A DNA stretch of 64,000 nt from Craterostigma plantagineum (GCA_027422505.1 JAPQWV010000357.1:62001-126000), one strand, 5' to 3'; numbered from the stretch's first letter, positions 1 to 10,875 are shown. Numbers and translations are program-made. The notes: generated by a model from the sequence alone, not told the origin.

Positions 1-578
1 TGGATATCTTTTTCCAGTACGAGGGTAGAGAGGATAGAAATCTGATATTTGTTTCCATGTTCGTTTTCGAGATCTCTATCTTCCTATCTCGTTGAGAAGA
101 GTGGGGTATCTTTGATATATGTCATACATGCTCTCCTCCGGCTTTGCTTTGAAGGAGTCATAAGCAGTGAGAATATTCGCGTTTTTGGCCTTGATGCCTA
201 CTTCCGTCCTCTGCATCATCCTATGAAACTCATCCCACATTCCCTTCGTCGTTGGAAGGCTGTCTATCTGTCTATAGATGTCATTGGGGATGCCTTGCAT
301 GAGTGTGTTCATGGCTATTAGATCAGCCTTCACGCGGGCCTTTTCCTAGATAGAGTATTCCCTAGGCTCCTTAAGTCGCCTAGTAGCGGGAATTTGAGGA
401 GTAGCAGGTCATCACCGACGATGGTGACCCAAAACTGTGCAGGTCCCTCTTCGAGTGATTGCATAAATTTTCGGCGTGATCTTTCAGAGCTATGAAGTTT
501 AGGAAGCGGCTAGACTGTATATTCACCGCGTTGCAAGATCGGCGGACGATTGTTGTTTCATAGCGAGTATGCATCCAT
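1..578 (-). pseudogene. gag: Copia gag, N-terminal part, broken (N1)
   Basis: This is the N-terminal part of the copia capsid protein, which packages element RNA into virus-like particles. It aligns by eye with the better preserved gag at 57013-56198. Recognisable stretches are RFLNFIALKDHAENL near the start and, at 333-76, NTLMQGIPNDIYRQID followed by MQRTEVGIKAK and LLNE. The homologous ATG is at 578-576 but a stop follows after six codons, and at least two further frame changes occur before 333. The gene runs off the left edge. It is non-functional as sequenced. Confidence 0.8.
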
Positions 579-1649
579 CTCTTCTTTCCCTTTTTTGTTT
601 TGTTGACGAAGGATCTTCGTTTGTTGTTTTGATGGATTTGAGTGATTTTATGTGCTTCACAAGTAGCAAATTAGTTAGTAGCGTTTGATATTAAAGCAGT
701 CGAGAATTATTTTTTATTCTATCTTTAGATTTGCGATCGAAAATAATTCAGTCGAGATTAAAATGTATGTTACTATTCTCGTGCGAGAAAGTGCGTCAGT
801 GAGAAAATTTACGAGCGAGAAAAATTTGTTCAAAAACTTTCGATCGAGAAAAGTCTTTTAATCGTGAATTTATTTCAATCGCAAGAAACAGTACTTAAGG
901 TAGGTTTCTTGCTTAGTCAGAATAAATCCGTTGACTGGAAAAGTTTTTCGATCGTAAGTAATTTTCGCTTGGTCAAACTGTATTTGTTTTGACCGAAAAA
1001 TTTCGACGGTAAGTTTTGCGAGCGCAAAGGTCAAAATAGGTCTTCGTCAAAAAAGTTTTTCGCTAACTAATGCTCCAAAATTTTTTTCTACTAAAATCGT
1101 TCTTAGTGAAGACGATTTTAGCGCTGACTTAGTGTTCTGATCGATAAAAATTCTCCCGCGGAGTTTTGCGATCGAGAAATTTCTGTGATCGAAAACTTTA
1201 GCGAGAAAAATTGAAGTCCTGCGAATAAAATCAGAACCCTAATTAACCCTGATTCAACCAAAAACGATGAATTAAACTAGGATATCGCAGGTTTCTGCTC
1301 GTAATCAGATGTTTGATTCGCACGAACAGACAATTAAACACATTATGAAGCAAAATATGTCAATTAATCAGAATCAAACTGTGTTCATGTCTGTCCTTCG
1401 CGCGAACTGTAACGATTCAAATCTGATCTATTCTGCTAAATTGATATTCAAACAGCTACGAATCTAATCACCATCGATTTCTACTGCTAGAGCAAACACA
1501 GAAACATCAAAATCAAATCAGATACGCACAGAATTAGGCAATTCAAATCGAAAAACTATTTCGCGCCAAAACTGTTCTTCGCGTGAACAGTTCCAGATGT
1601 AAAATTCGATCCGAATTCTAACAATTTCGATTAAAAACAGAACGAATCT
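579..1649 (-). other. Non-coding leader of N1 with CGATCG-centred motif
   Basis: Between the primer-binding site and gag lies about 1.07 kb without a convincing ORF. It is rich in short degenerate units of the form TTTCTCGATCGAAAA (for example near 733, 841, 948 and 1167). The same leader occurs at 21502-22569, 26742-27794 and 57014-58078. Confidence 0.7.
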
Positions 1650-1661
1650 GCTCTGATACAA
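1650..1661 (-). other. Primer-binding site (tRNA-iMet type), N1
   Basis: On the minus strand this reads TTGTATCAGAGC, one base from the canonical TGGTATCAGAGC. It sits two bases from the LTR end, the normal spacing for minus-strand DNA priming. Confidence 0.8.
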
Positions 1662-1663
1662 AT

Positions 1664-2012
1664 TGTTAGGTCCTCGTTTGTCAACTCAATCAATTTTGGC
1701 ATGAATTCTAAGGAAAATGATTAGAATTATTGAACTTTGAATTTCGATCGAAAACCTTCACTTTAAGAACACGAGAGAGAAATACTTTAGTGTGAGAAGC
1801 TTTTGACGTTTCTCTCTCTAGAATTGAATTGGGCAGCCTTTCGGATTGATTCTCTAATTTTCTGTATTAAGCTCAATGTTTATACAACTATTTATACCGA
1901 ACAGACTTGGTATAAATATCAAACTAGTCCTAATCTAAGGACTACTATACATAAAACCCCTAATTACAAGGACAACTAATGAAATCAAGCACAATTAAAC
2001 TGATACTCTACA
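1664..2012 (-). repeat. 5' LTR of N1 (349 bp)
   Basis: On the minus strand it starts TGTAGAGTATC and ends CCTAACA, giving TG...CA termini. It matches the LTRs at 9418, 21140, 26384 and 58093. A TATA box (TATAAATA) sits at 1896-1889 on the minus strand, at one arm of a short inverted repeat. The LTR supplies promoter and polyadenylation signals. Confidence 0.9.
1889..1896 (-). promoter_or_regulatory. TATA box in the N1 LTR
   Basis: TATAAATA on the minus strand, preceded by the inverted repeat TACCAA...TCGGTA. The same arrangement is seen in all family LTRs, which supports it as the element promoter. Confidence 0.55.
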
Positions 2013-2701
2013 TACATTATATCGCAGCACTGTCGGCTCTCTTCTTTATCTCACCTCGAGCCGGCTGAACATCATGTTTGCCACATGTCTATATGCCCGT
2101 TTCCAAGCCGTTCCCAAAGAACCTCACATGCTTGCGGTGAAGCGAATTTTGCCTTACCTCAAGGGCACCTCCACTTTAGGTTTATGGTATCCTAAAGGTA
2201 CAAATTTCAAATTAATTGGCTACACTGACGCTGACTATGCAGGTTGCCGAATGGACAGGAAAAGCACATCCGGTGGCGCTCAATTTCTCAGCGAAAAGCT
2301 AGTCTGCTGGTCCTCGAAGAAACAGAACTGCGTTTCGACATCGACGGCTGAGGCAGAATACGTCGCGGCTACCAGCTGTTGCTTGCAAATGTCGTGGATG
2401 CGGACTCAGCTTCGCGATTATGGGTACAATCTAAATAATATACCCATTTATAGCGATAGCCAAAGTGCCATTGCGATTACATGCAATCCTGTTCACCACT
2501 CACGCACAAAACACATAGGCATACGATATCATTTCATCAAAGATCACGTAGAACAAAGGTACGATTGACATGTATTTTGTGAACATGGAATATCAACTAG
2601 CCAACATTTTCGCCAAGGCATTGGGTGAAAAACGTTTCCAATTCCTTGTCAGAAAATTAGGCACGTTGAACCCGAGATTTGTGCGTTATGTGATCCTATG
2701 A
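2013..2701 (+). pseudogene. pol: Copia pol 3' end: RT tail and RNase H (P1)
   Basis: The fragment starts inside RT ([11 protein letters not shown] region, frame-shifted) and becomes readable at 2074. Conserved copia blocks follow in order: KRILPYLKGT, the RNase H motifs YTDADYAG (Asp), STAEAEYVA (Glu) and YSDSQSAI (Asp), then a variant HIGIRYHF where other copies here have HIDIRYHF, so a conserved Asp is Gly. A frameshift near 2560 separates the last block (MYFVNMEYQ, then the KRFQFLVRKLG region). The reading ends at a TGA at 2699-2701, where other copies stop earlier at GMLNLP. RNase H degrades the RNA strand during reverse transcription; this copy is not functional. Confidence 0.85.
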
Positions 2702-5700
2702 GCTTTCACGTGTTCTTTTCTATGTGTTTTCCATACTTAAAAATCCTACATCTTGCATGAAATATTTTATAAATAAAACATAATAAAAATATATAATATA
2801 CATATAAGTATAATAGTAGGGGAATGAAGATATCCTTAGGATGCTTTGATCTAAGTCACAAATAAGTTTCCCCGACAAGTGACTGATTCATTGCTTAATT
2901 CCGTCAGTCTAAGTCGCCTTCTTATGTCTAAACGTCTTTAGTTTGCTCCACTACACAAGGTCACTTTACATATGTGAGGATTCTAGCCTTCTCATTTTTT
3001 TTCTTCTTTGGATCTATTCTCGAGCAAGTCGCACAATTAATTGCTTGTCTTAACTAGTGATTCTTGGCTTCATACTCGCCTAGCTTTAGATTGTTAGGAA
3101 GATGATAAGGGCATCTAGGAAATTCGTCACTCGGCCTTCTAAATCTTTTATCCTTTTACATTAACCCCTAGTCATCCACTTTGAGCCTTCTCCAATTTCC
3201 TTTTTCTTCGTTTGAAACCCTTTGAGGCTTCAACCATCTATCTAAGTTTTCGGTGGGTTGTTCAATCGAGAAAAGGTGGGGGAGGAAACGATACTACAAA
3301 GAAAAAGATGACAAAAGAAGGCATTGGTCAATGCACAAAACGCAGACCAAAGGAACCTGCCTTCCGACTATCTATATCACAAATTCTTAGAAGGTGGCAA
3401 GCATCCTGCTGTGAACTTCTCCGTCGATAATCTCGTACGCTCGTCAGAACGGCTGGAAAGAGGAGCACCTCGAAGTGAACTTCTCCAACGATAATCCTGT
3501 CTTATATCGAAAAATGAGAAGAGGAGCACAGCCTCGGGTTCGAATTCCATAACTATGGACTTCTCCAAATCGATAATCTCTGAAACCTCTCTAGGGAATA
3601 AGAGAAGAGGAGCGTGGTATCGGCCCGAGAAATAACAAGAAGAACTTCGCCTACGATAATCTTCTATTGCCTCGTGGAGAAGCGGAGCTTCAGCTTGAGC
3701 ATAAAAAGGGAATAGAAAACATATAAAGGATGAAAAATAGAAAATAAAACTTGCCGGTGGAGAAGAACGACGAAGAAATGGAAAGACAACAATAAGCCCA
3801 CATCCAAAATGTTCCTTCCCTTCTTAGTCATAGCCAAATTGAAAACTTTTTAAAGCCCCTTTGCTTCCACATCGACGACCTTTCGCCTAGGTGAAATGAT
3901 TAAAAGCGCCTCGATCAAAGGTAAATTGACTTAATATTACTTGTGTTGACTTGAGTGATATAAATATAAAATCCCAAGTCAAAAATAATAGAGTGCTAGA
4001 GTGAACCTAGTGAGAGTTGTCGAAATGGATTACTCTATGGACTTAGGACTTTAGATTGTAGACTAGACTTGACGACATATGATCTTTCTAATGTCTTGCG
4101 AAATTTTAGGCGTGACGATTGATCTAAGCAAAATAATCTGACCCCATGCTATTAGTAATATTAATATTGATAAGAAAATTAAAAATATATATACAATAAA
4201 TATATAATAATAAGTTTCATTATTTTTCTTTCTTATTATTTCTAACTCTTTAATAAAAAAAAAAGAATGAAAATCGCACATTTTGATATGCAATTTTATT
4301 TTGCATTTGAGATGAATTGTCGAAAATGCGAATATTTATTTTGCTCATACCCTAATGCGATAGTATAGTTACATGTATAGGGGATCATGTATCTGAGCTA
4401 ATTTTTGATGAATTGCGTAATTTTGATAATTGGTACTTAGATTGATTCATCTACTTGCTTGATAAATCAATTAAGGTGCATCAATTGAGGGGAAGCATTT
4501 ACAAAATTTATGCCTTGAGCTCCAAACTATTTCGATGATCTTTCTTTAAGTGTTGCAGAATCAATGAGGAAGACTTCATGAATTAATCACTACTTGGAGT
4601 GCACGGTATTGGTTCAAATGTTGGTTGGTTAAATATTTGGATCGTCAACGTGTTTTATGAATTTGAATTTAACCAATTTATCTCGAAAATATCTTTGAAG
4701 GAGAATCAAATAGAAAAATTGCTTCCAAAATTAACTCTAATATTTTCGACATCTATTGCTTTAAGCCTTGCAGATTTATAAAATGTGAAGATGGAGCCAA
4801 ATGTCATCAACCAGAATTACAAGGAGTTAATTGCATTTATTTTCATACATAGGGGGGCAATTATGTAATTTACTCGTAAACCTAGGATGAATCTGAAAAA
4901 TAATAGAAAAACTTACAATCGAGAAATCGGGCGAATTTTGCAATTTTCATTCGTAGATTCTCGAGCGAAAATTGATTTGGACCAAGGTGTAATTTTCGCC
5001 TTCATACTGACGAGTGAAAAACAGGAACCAAATGATTCTCGATCGGAATCGTCGAGTGAAAATTAAATAGTAACCAAAGCAAAATTCTCGATCGTAGATA
5101 GTAATGGGCTTAAATTTACTAAGTCACGGAAAACGTCTAATCAGCCCAATTAAACGAAATCATTACTTGCAGTCGAAAATCCCTAAATACACGCTAAAAT
5201 CCTCGATCGCAAATAGTAATTTCGATTTCAATTTCATTTTTGATCGAAATTTTAGCGGCGATAAAATTATTTTTTCGATGATAAAATTTCTCGATCAGAA
5301 ACATGCAGTGTAATGATTTTTATCGATCACAAGTTTCTCGCTGTAAATTTTCTCGATCGCAAAATTCCATAGCGACAAACTATTTTAAAATCGAAATACT
5401 TTCTCGCTCGATAATTTTCACTGCGAAAAATTTTATTCACGCGCGAAAAATTTCTCGACGGTAAATTTACTCAGAAATTTCATTTTTTTCGATCGTAAAT
5501 TTACATGGAAATTTTTCTCGATTGTAAAATTTCTCGGCTACAATAACTCTTTAGTTCAAAAACTTAGAAAAATTTCTAAGTCCTTTTCACTGTAGCTTTC
5601 AATAGCGTATAAAATTTTTCGATCGCAAATTAAAACGGAGAATTGCATTTGAAATTTGCACTAAGGAAATTCAATTGAGAACTTTAATTCTCGCGCGATA

Positions 5701-5944
5701 AATAGCACGGAGTGAACAGTGCTTAAACACTTAGAAATATTTCGACTGAACCTCAATAAAGACTAACATACTTATGTCGAAATTGAATTATTTCTTCAAT
5801 ATTCACTTCGTATGATCTATGTGCAAATTTCATGATTTCAATTACGAATTTACTCAAACATGCTATGACATGATTCATTATATGGTTTGACAAATTCTAA
5901 ATTCGACTCAAACTAATGATCTATATTTCTTATGTGTATTTCAG
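2702..5944 (+). other. 3' non-coding spacer between pol and the extra ORF (P1)
   Basis: About 3.2 kb with no credible gene. Its first part (2702-4300) matches 19752-21139, 24960-25600 and, on the minus strand, 15061-17072 and 37950-40848. At 2815-2830 a G-rich tract followed by TGAAGATATCC looks like an internal polypurine tract and LTR start. The second part (about 4900-5800) is packed with CGATCG-centred units and matches 31718-32600 and 36028-37210 (minus). Short ORFs in it (for example 4063-4293 minus, 5104-5313 plus) are AT-rich chance frames. Confidence 0.7.
5913..5944 (+). promoter_or_regulatory. Candidate 3' splice site before the extra ORF
   Basis: The branch-like CTAAT (5913-5917) is followed by a T-rich tract and TTCTTATGTGTATTTCAG, ending immediately before the ATG at 5945. 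The branch A to AG distance is about 28 nt, normal for plant introns. It suggests, but does not prove, a spliced subgenomic RNA for the extra ORF. No donor was identified. Confidence 0.4.
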
Positions 5945-8900
5945 ATGGATCATTATCCAACATACAATCACATATATGAGAAGATCTTGTACCTCAACGT
6001 TCACGACACCAATTATCAACTCGACCTGCCACTTTCAGGTGTCGGGACGAGATCGTGGTGTCGATACTACAAGGCCATCCCATGTGGCACGCTCTAACGG
6101 TGATGGCCTCTGTGCCAATGGTCCACATCCAACAGTTTTGGGGGATGATCAAGAGCCAAGTCATTGAAGGGGCGTACAGTTTCACAACGGTGATAGGGAC
6201 GAGGCACATAAAAATTAATAAGAATGACTTCGGTCTTATCCTCGACCTCCCCTACAGCCCATATGACGACCCCCATCCAACTGACGCGGAGCTCGTACGT
6301 TACTTCCTTCAGATGGAATATCGTCCGCCGCTCACCAAACTCGCACAAATGCAGAGCAACGGGATTCCTCATCCGTGGAAGACATTTTTTGGAATCATCA
6401 ACAAATGTCTAACCTCGAAGCACGCCGGCTTCGACAAAGGCAACAACAACATTCTGAGGATTTTCCATGGCATCGCCTTCTACGATTTCGCTCAACTGAT
6501 CTGGAAATATCTAGCCGAGCAGATCAGGCAGGGAAAATAAATGCTCGAAGAATGTGTCGTACACCCGGTGGCTCTCCCTCATTATTCGACAATACATGGA
6601 GATGTACGAGCAGAACATCCCTTGTCTACCTCCTGGAGGGAATTACCAACCACCACGGCTCAAGTTCTTTCAAACCCCAAGCTAACGGATTTGGACCAGC
6701 CATCAATGGACATTCCGTTCGAGTTATTGAGGCTCGCCGACACCACGGGAGCCGGATACCAACGATTCTGCCGCGAGAATCATCTGACGGAATAGATGAT
6801 CAGAGGGTCCCCGACAGATTTCGCAGTTAGCCATCACCAACAACAAAGCCTGAGGACACGATGATTTATTCAGTGGCCCAGAAGCTTAGCAGGAGTCCCC
6901 AGTACAAGAAACTCAGCAACTAGATCCTGAGGTCACGATTATTGATGAACTGGCCCTTGAAATGGAAGCCGAAGATCACAATCAGGAGTTCCAAATGGAA
7001 CTGCCCGTCCATGTAGGAGTGCTTGAAGAGCCCATTGAGGAGGTTCTTCAACAAGTAGCACAGCTCGAGGCAGAAAATGGGGCAAAGCTCACTTCCACTA
7101 GTGACGGAACAGGCTCGTGAGGATGTTGAACGTGAACTATCCCCTCACACAGCTACCTCATCCGACACGGAGTCCGATGAGGAGATCAGATTAATAAGAT
7201 GGACTCCCAGAAGACTAAGCGTACAACTCGTGTCCATCTTTCCCACCGTCACCACTGCACCAGATACCGCGCAGATCATCTCTTCAAGTGCTGCGGCCAC
7301 TTCTTCGCTCAATCTTGAGCCGCAACACAACCTGCCGGTGTCTGGTTCGGAGGTTCCAACCGAGCCTGCCAAAACACCCATAGAGGAGAATCTTCAAGAT
7401 TCGACTCAAGTATTGGGTGGAAGTCTCCAACAGTCACAACCTCAAGTGACTGCGAGCCAACCTGAGGAGCCGGTGTCTGCTCAATGGTTGCTAAAAGGTG
7501 ACATCAGTCGACCCGGCCCATCTTCGACGGAGGCGTCCGTCCAGTTCACCACTGAAGCCCAATTCCAGTCCGCGCTCTCTGTAGCCATCAAATCTCTAGA
7601 GGACAAAATGATGGAGAGAGTGCTAGCTGCCATCGAGATGTCCCAACGTGACACTGGGAAAACACCCGTCTCACAGGGCCCTTCAGCACGAACCCACTCA
7701 ACCCCACAACCCACACCCATCGACCCACTAGCCGACTCTTCAATCCTTATCAACCCATACACCATTCCTTTCCCACTAGAAGGCCTCAGGAAGAATCCCT
7801 CTATAGGTGTCTGGTGGACCACCCCGAGCCACCACCTCAAACATGCCAAGGTCAAGGCTCCCGCACCCGGCGTCGACATGACGATCCAGACGATCAGGAT
7901 CGTCATGAGGGGGAGAAACGGCCTAGGACCTCATCAAGTGGCCAGGTGAAGGCCAAGGACAAGGCTCAGGCACAGTTCAGACAGGCGCTGGAGCAGGCCA
8001 ACTCAAACCACCACCCAAACCACCCAAAAAACCCATACCACGCACCGCACCACCACTCTAACACAAATAGACCCACCATTTTAAGCATAAAGACGCCTCC
8101 TCCAACTCCAACGACCTTTCCAAGCCCCTTGCTTCCGGAAGAAGAAGTAAGTGCTGCCATGCTCGTAGCCTTGGCTCAAACTCAAGCCACTCCCTCAGTT
8201 GCTCAAGACCAACCGGGACCATCAGGACACGGGGTCAATCCACATGAGTTTCTCGACAAGTATATTAGGACAGTGGATGACCCACTCCATGCCCGAGGAG
8301 CATCTGAGACAATGGCTTAAGGATGTTCAGCAGTTCCTACAACAAGCTTCGGTAGACCTCGTCCTGTTAGAAGATGAAGAGCTTCAGGAAGGTGAAAATC
8401 ACGAACAAGATCACACAGGGCTTCCAAAATTGATTGCGCAACGAGCGGTTTCCCCCACAAGACTAACGCCAGGGACTGTTCGGATCGACAAGCCTTGGGA
8501 GGACATTAGAATTGAGATTTCCTTCCTTGAAGAAGTTCGTGAGCATATTTGGAGGTCACAGAATAATGTCAAGAAACCGAACGAGTTCGAGCTCAGAAGG
8601 ATCTCTCACTGGGATCAGCAAAAGGGAATGACGTATCTCTGGATGCTGACCCACCACGGACCGAATGCGAGATTGGGGATGACTAAAAGCCAAGCCAAGA
8701 GTCATTACAAGAGTCTCTCCCCAATCTGTCAGATACTCAGCGTCTACTGTGCTAAAGAAGGATTTCAACACCTCCCTACCCCATTGAGCGAGTAGATAGG
8801 ACTCGAGAAGATCTAAGCGAGAGTGACCTGCCGTATCTCCCTGCCGAGGAGGTGTACAACCTCTACCAGCTTTACGTGGAGAAATACAAAGGTCCTCAAG

Positions 8901-9422
8901 GCTTCATCAAGAAAGAAGGTCTCGAGGGGCTCTACCAGTTCATGATGCGCCAAGTCATGTACTGCACCGCAAACGACCTTCAGATGGCTCTGGAGAGCAA
9001 CATGAAGAGGGTCAACATGACCGCTCCGCTCAACAAAGGATCTGAGATCGAAAGGCTTCCCAACAATCATGTGCACATCAGCTCAGTCCTAGGCGTCACC
9101 TACCACAATCCGATCGCGAAGAAGACTAGGATGATGCTGAAGACTGAGATACACAAATTCTGTGATGGAACGGCTCAAGGTCATCAGAAGAAATATAGAG
9201 CAGAGGTTGGAAGAGATCAATAGAGAGACGATGTTGAGGATCCACCGGTTCGTGAGAGAACAACCGCTTCTAATGGGATTACTTGAGGACATCGAGGAGC
9301 GACTGGAGCAAAGGAATACGCTCAGGAACTTCGAGCATACGCTGGGCTTGCGCAGGTCGTACTACGCCCGACGAGGACAGACGGTGCGGAAAAGAAATCA
9401 AGCACAAAGGGAGAGATTGTAG
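5945..9422 (+). pseudogene. 3' extra ORF of the SIRE-like copia (P1 copy, frame-broken)
   Basis: A product of roughly 1,100 residues is encoded across several frames. Parts in order: an N-terminal block starting at the ATG at 5945 (MDHYPTYNHIYEKILYL); after a frame change near 6070, a conserved globular block with HPMWHALTVM, VHIQQFWGMI, GLILDLPYS, IPHPWKTFFGIINKCL and NNILRIFHGIAF; after another, a WLSLIIRQYMEMYEQNIP block (6568-6680) and DLDQPSM; then a long Pro/Ser/Gln-rich linker (6900-7900) with acidic patches. A basic stretch (RRRHDDPDDQDRHEGEKRPR, near 7880) is NLS-like. The C-terminal block has DLQMALESNMKRVNMT and EIHKFCDGT (8850-9180), then a charged helical tail (9190-9420). No signal peptide or membrane helix is visible, so an envelope role is unsupported. 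I recall similar motif order in unnamed ORFs of Asteraceae retrotransposons. Function unknown. Confidence 0.7.
9406..9417 (+). other. Polypurine tract of P1
   Basis: AAAGGGAGAGAT directly abuts the LTR start TGTAG. This is the expected plus-strand DNA primer and fixes the 5' boundary of the 3' LTR. It overlaps the last codons of the extra ORF. Confidence 0.8.
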
Positions 9423-9768
9423 AATACGATTTTAATTGTGCATTGATTTAATTACCTCTCATTGTAATTAGGGGCTTGATGTATAGTTGTCCTTAGTTTA
9501 GGACTTAGTTTGTAATTTATACCGAGCTTGTTTGGTATAAATAGATGTACAAACATTGAGCTAATAGAGAAGATTTTAGAAATTGATCCGAAAGGCTTGC
9601 AATTCGATTTCTAGAGAGAGAAACAGCAAATATCTTCTCTCACTACTTGAAATTCTCTCTCGAGCTCTCCAAGAAGGTTTTCAATCGAAATCTCAATCTT
9701 CACAATTCTTATCGATTACTTTAGAATTCATGCCTACGATCATAGAGTTGATAAATTAGGACCTAACA
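9418..9768 (+). repeat. 3' LTR of P1 (351 bp)
   Basis: Starts TGTAGAATACG and ends CCTAACA. It is homologous to the other family LTRs, with a somewhat more diverged start. A TATA box (TATAAATA) lies at 9536-9543 after the inverted repeat TACCGA...TTGGTA. The extra ORF's TAG stop is bases 3-5 of this LTR. Confidence 0.88.
9536..9543 (+). promoter_or_regulatory. TATA box in the P1 LTR
   Basis: TATAAATA is part of the right arm of a short hairpin-forming inverted repeat shared by all family LTRs. Confidence 0.5.
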
Positions 9769-10875
9769 CTTACGATTTCCTGGATTATGTTAACTTAAAC
9801 ACATAGACATGATCAATCTAACTAGACAACATAAAGAAATCATACGCTTCATAAACGAGTCATAACAATAACAAAACATCAAATACATTTAAACATACGA
9901 CCGATCGCTCTAGGGTTCATCTCATCTCAAATACACGATATTTAGGTACTCATATGGAAAAGTAACACAACGAAGGATAAAAATAACACATAGGAAAACA
10001 TAGTATCTTCCCTGAAATTTGGTTCGGGGTTAATCCTCGTTGAGTATTTTCGTCGAATGGGTGGTGGGCGACAAAAGCAGTTCAACTTCCTGCTTTAACT
10101 TAGCACTCTTGAGAGCTAAGCCGCAAGAGGATTTCCAGCAGCACCGGTAGCCCCAAGAATAGCAACGTATATGTGGCTTCTTTCTTTTTTTTTCACCCCC
10201 TTTCCACTGCAATTCCTTCCCCTATTTATAGATGATGGAGGGACATCAAGATCTTCGTTGCTGCTTCAAGAATGGCGGGACGTTTTTCTTCCTTGAGCCG
10301 TGAGTTTTTTTCATCTTCTTCTTCACCTTTTCCGTGCGGCATGTCGTGTGTGCTTGTGGGTCTTTTTTTTGTTCTTATTTCGTGAAGGGGTGAGTGTGTA
10401 GTGCCATTCTCCTTTGATTGCTTTAAAGACATCTCCAAGAATGGGCTTGGGCTGATTTCACTTTGGGCTGAATTGGTTTTTGGGCCGAGTTCAAACTGTT
10501 TCTGCATAGCAAAGTAGTACTGAGTTAAAAAATTTATATCTCCCAATTTAGAACTCAGAATGGAAATCCCTGAGGTCAAAATCAATATCAAAGAGTCTTC
10601 TGGCTTCGGTTACATTTTCAGGTCCATCGAACACCGTTTACCCCGTCAACTCAGAGGAATTCGGACCTGCCGCAAAACGGCCTTTAAAATTTTGATATCG
10701 TGGTTAAATCATATTAAAGTTCTGGAATTTTCAAAATGACTTCATTAATCATGCAAACGTCCTAATCTCGAAAAACGAGATTGTATGTCAAAGACTTGTT
10801 AGTCATCACCAACCATTGGCACAATTATGAAATAGTTAAAAAAAAATTTATAAGAACTGCACTTGACCGTACTTG
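9769..10875 (+). other. Unassigned non-coding stretch between two retrotransposons
   Basis: No homology to the other elements of the window is apparent. Read on the minus strand it has CTATAAATAGGGG (near 10223-10211) followed by an untranslated-looking stretch. That could be the promoter and U5 part of an old LTR or of a lost gene. The minus-strand 121-residue frame at 10591-10226 is not protein-like. Strand is given as plus only for convenience. Confidence 0.35.

Larger units (their letters stand above)
1..2012 (-). mobile_element. N1: 5' end of a SIRE-like Ty1/copia retrotransposon
   Basis: Reading leftwards on the minus strand, this holds a 349-bp LTR, a tRNA-iMet primer-binding site, a leader of about 1.07 kb and the start of gag; the rest lies outside the window. 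The same order and sequence recur at 58441-56198 (N3) and, on the plus strand, at 26384-28500 (P4). The right end of the LTR abuts plus-strand copia RT sequence at 2013, so N1 appears to be inserted in P1. The expected target duplication would be the bases just after 2012; its partner is off the window. Confidence 0.85.
2013..9768 (+). mobile_element. P1: 3' half of a SIRE-like copia with a 3' extra ORF
   Basis: P1 runs from the middle of RT through RNase H to the pol stop, then a 3.2 kb non-coding spacer, an extra ORF, a polypurine tract and a 3' LTR. It is the only copy here that shows the whole region from pol to 3' LTR, so it defines the architecture used to read the others. Its 5' half is absent because N1 interrupts it at 2012/2013. 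Confidence 0.85.

Noticed and set aside
49..321. Plus-strand 90-residue frame
   Set aside because: Shadow of the minus-strand gag of N1, which has clear copia similarity.
4063..4293. Minus-strand frame with a hydrophobic, membrane-like segment
   Set aside because: Composed of A/T-rich codons in the non-coding spacer. No homologous frame is kept in the other spacer copies.
5000..5700. CRISPR-like array because of spaced repeats
   Set aside because: Units are degenerate, palindromic and irregularly spaced, in a eukaryotic retrotransposon spacer.
5945..9422. Calling the 3' ORF an envelope gene
   Set aside because: No signal peptide, transmembrane helix or cleavage site is visible in any frame; only the position resembles env.
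10226..10591. Minus-strand 121-residue frame as a host gene
   Set aside because: Low-complexity composition, no recognisable domain, and surrounded by retrotransposon sequence.
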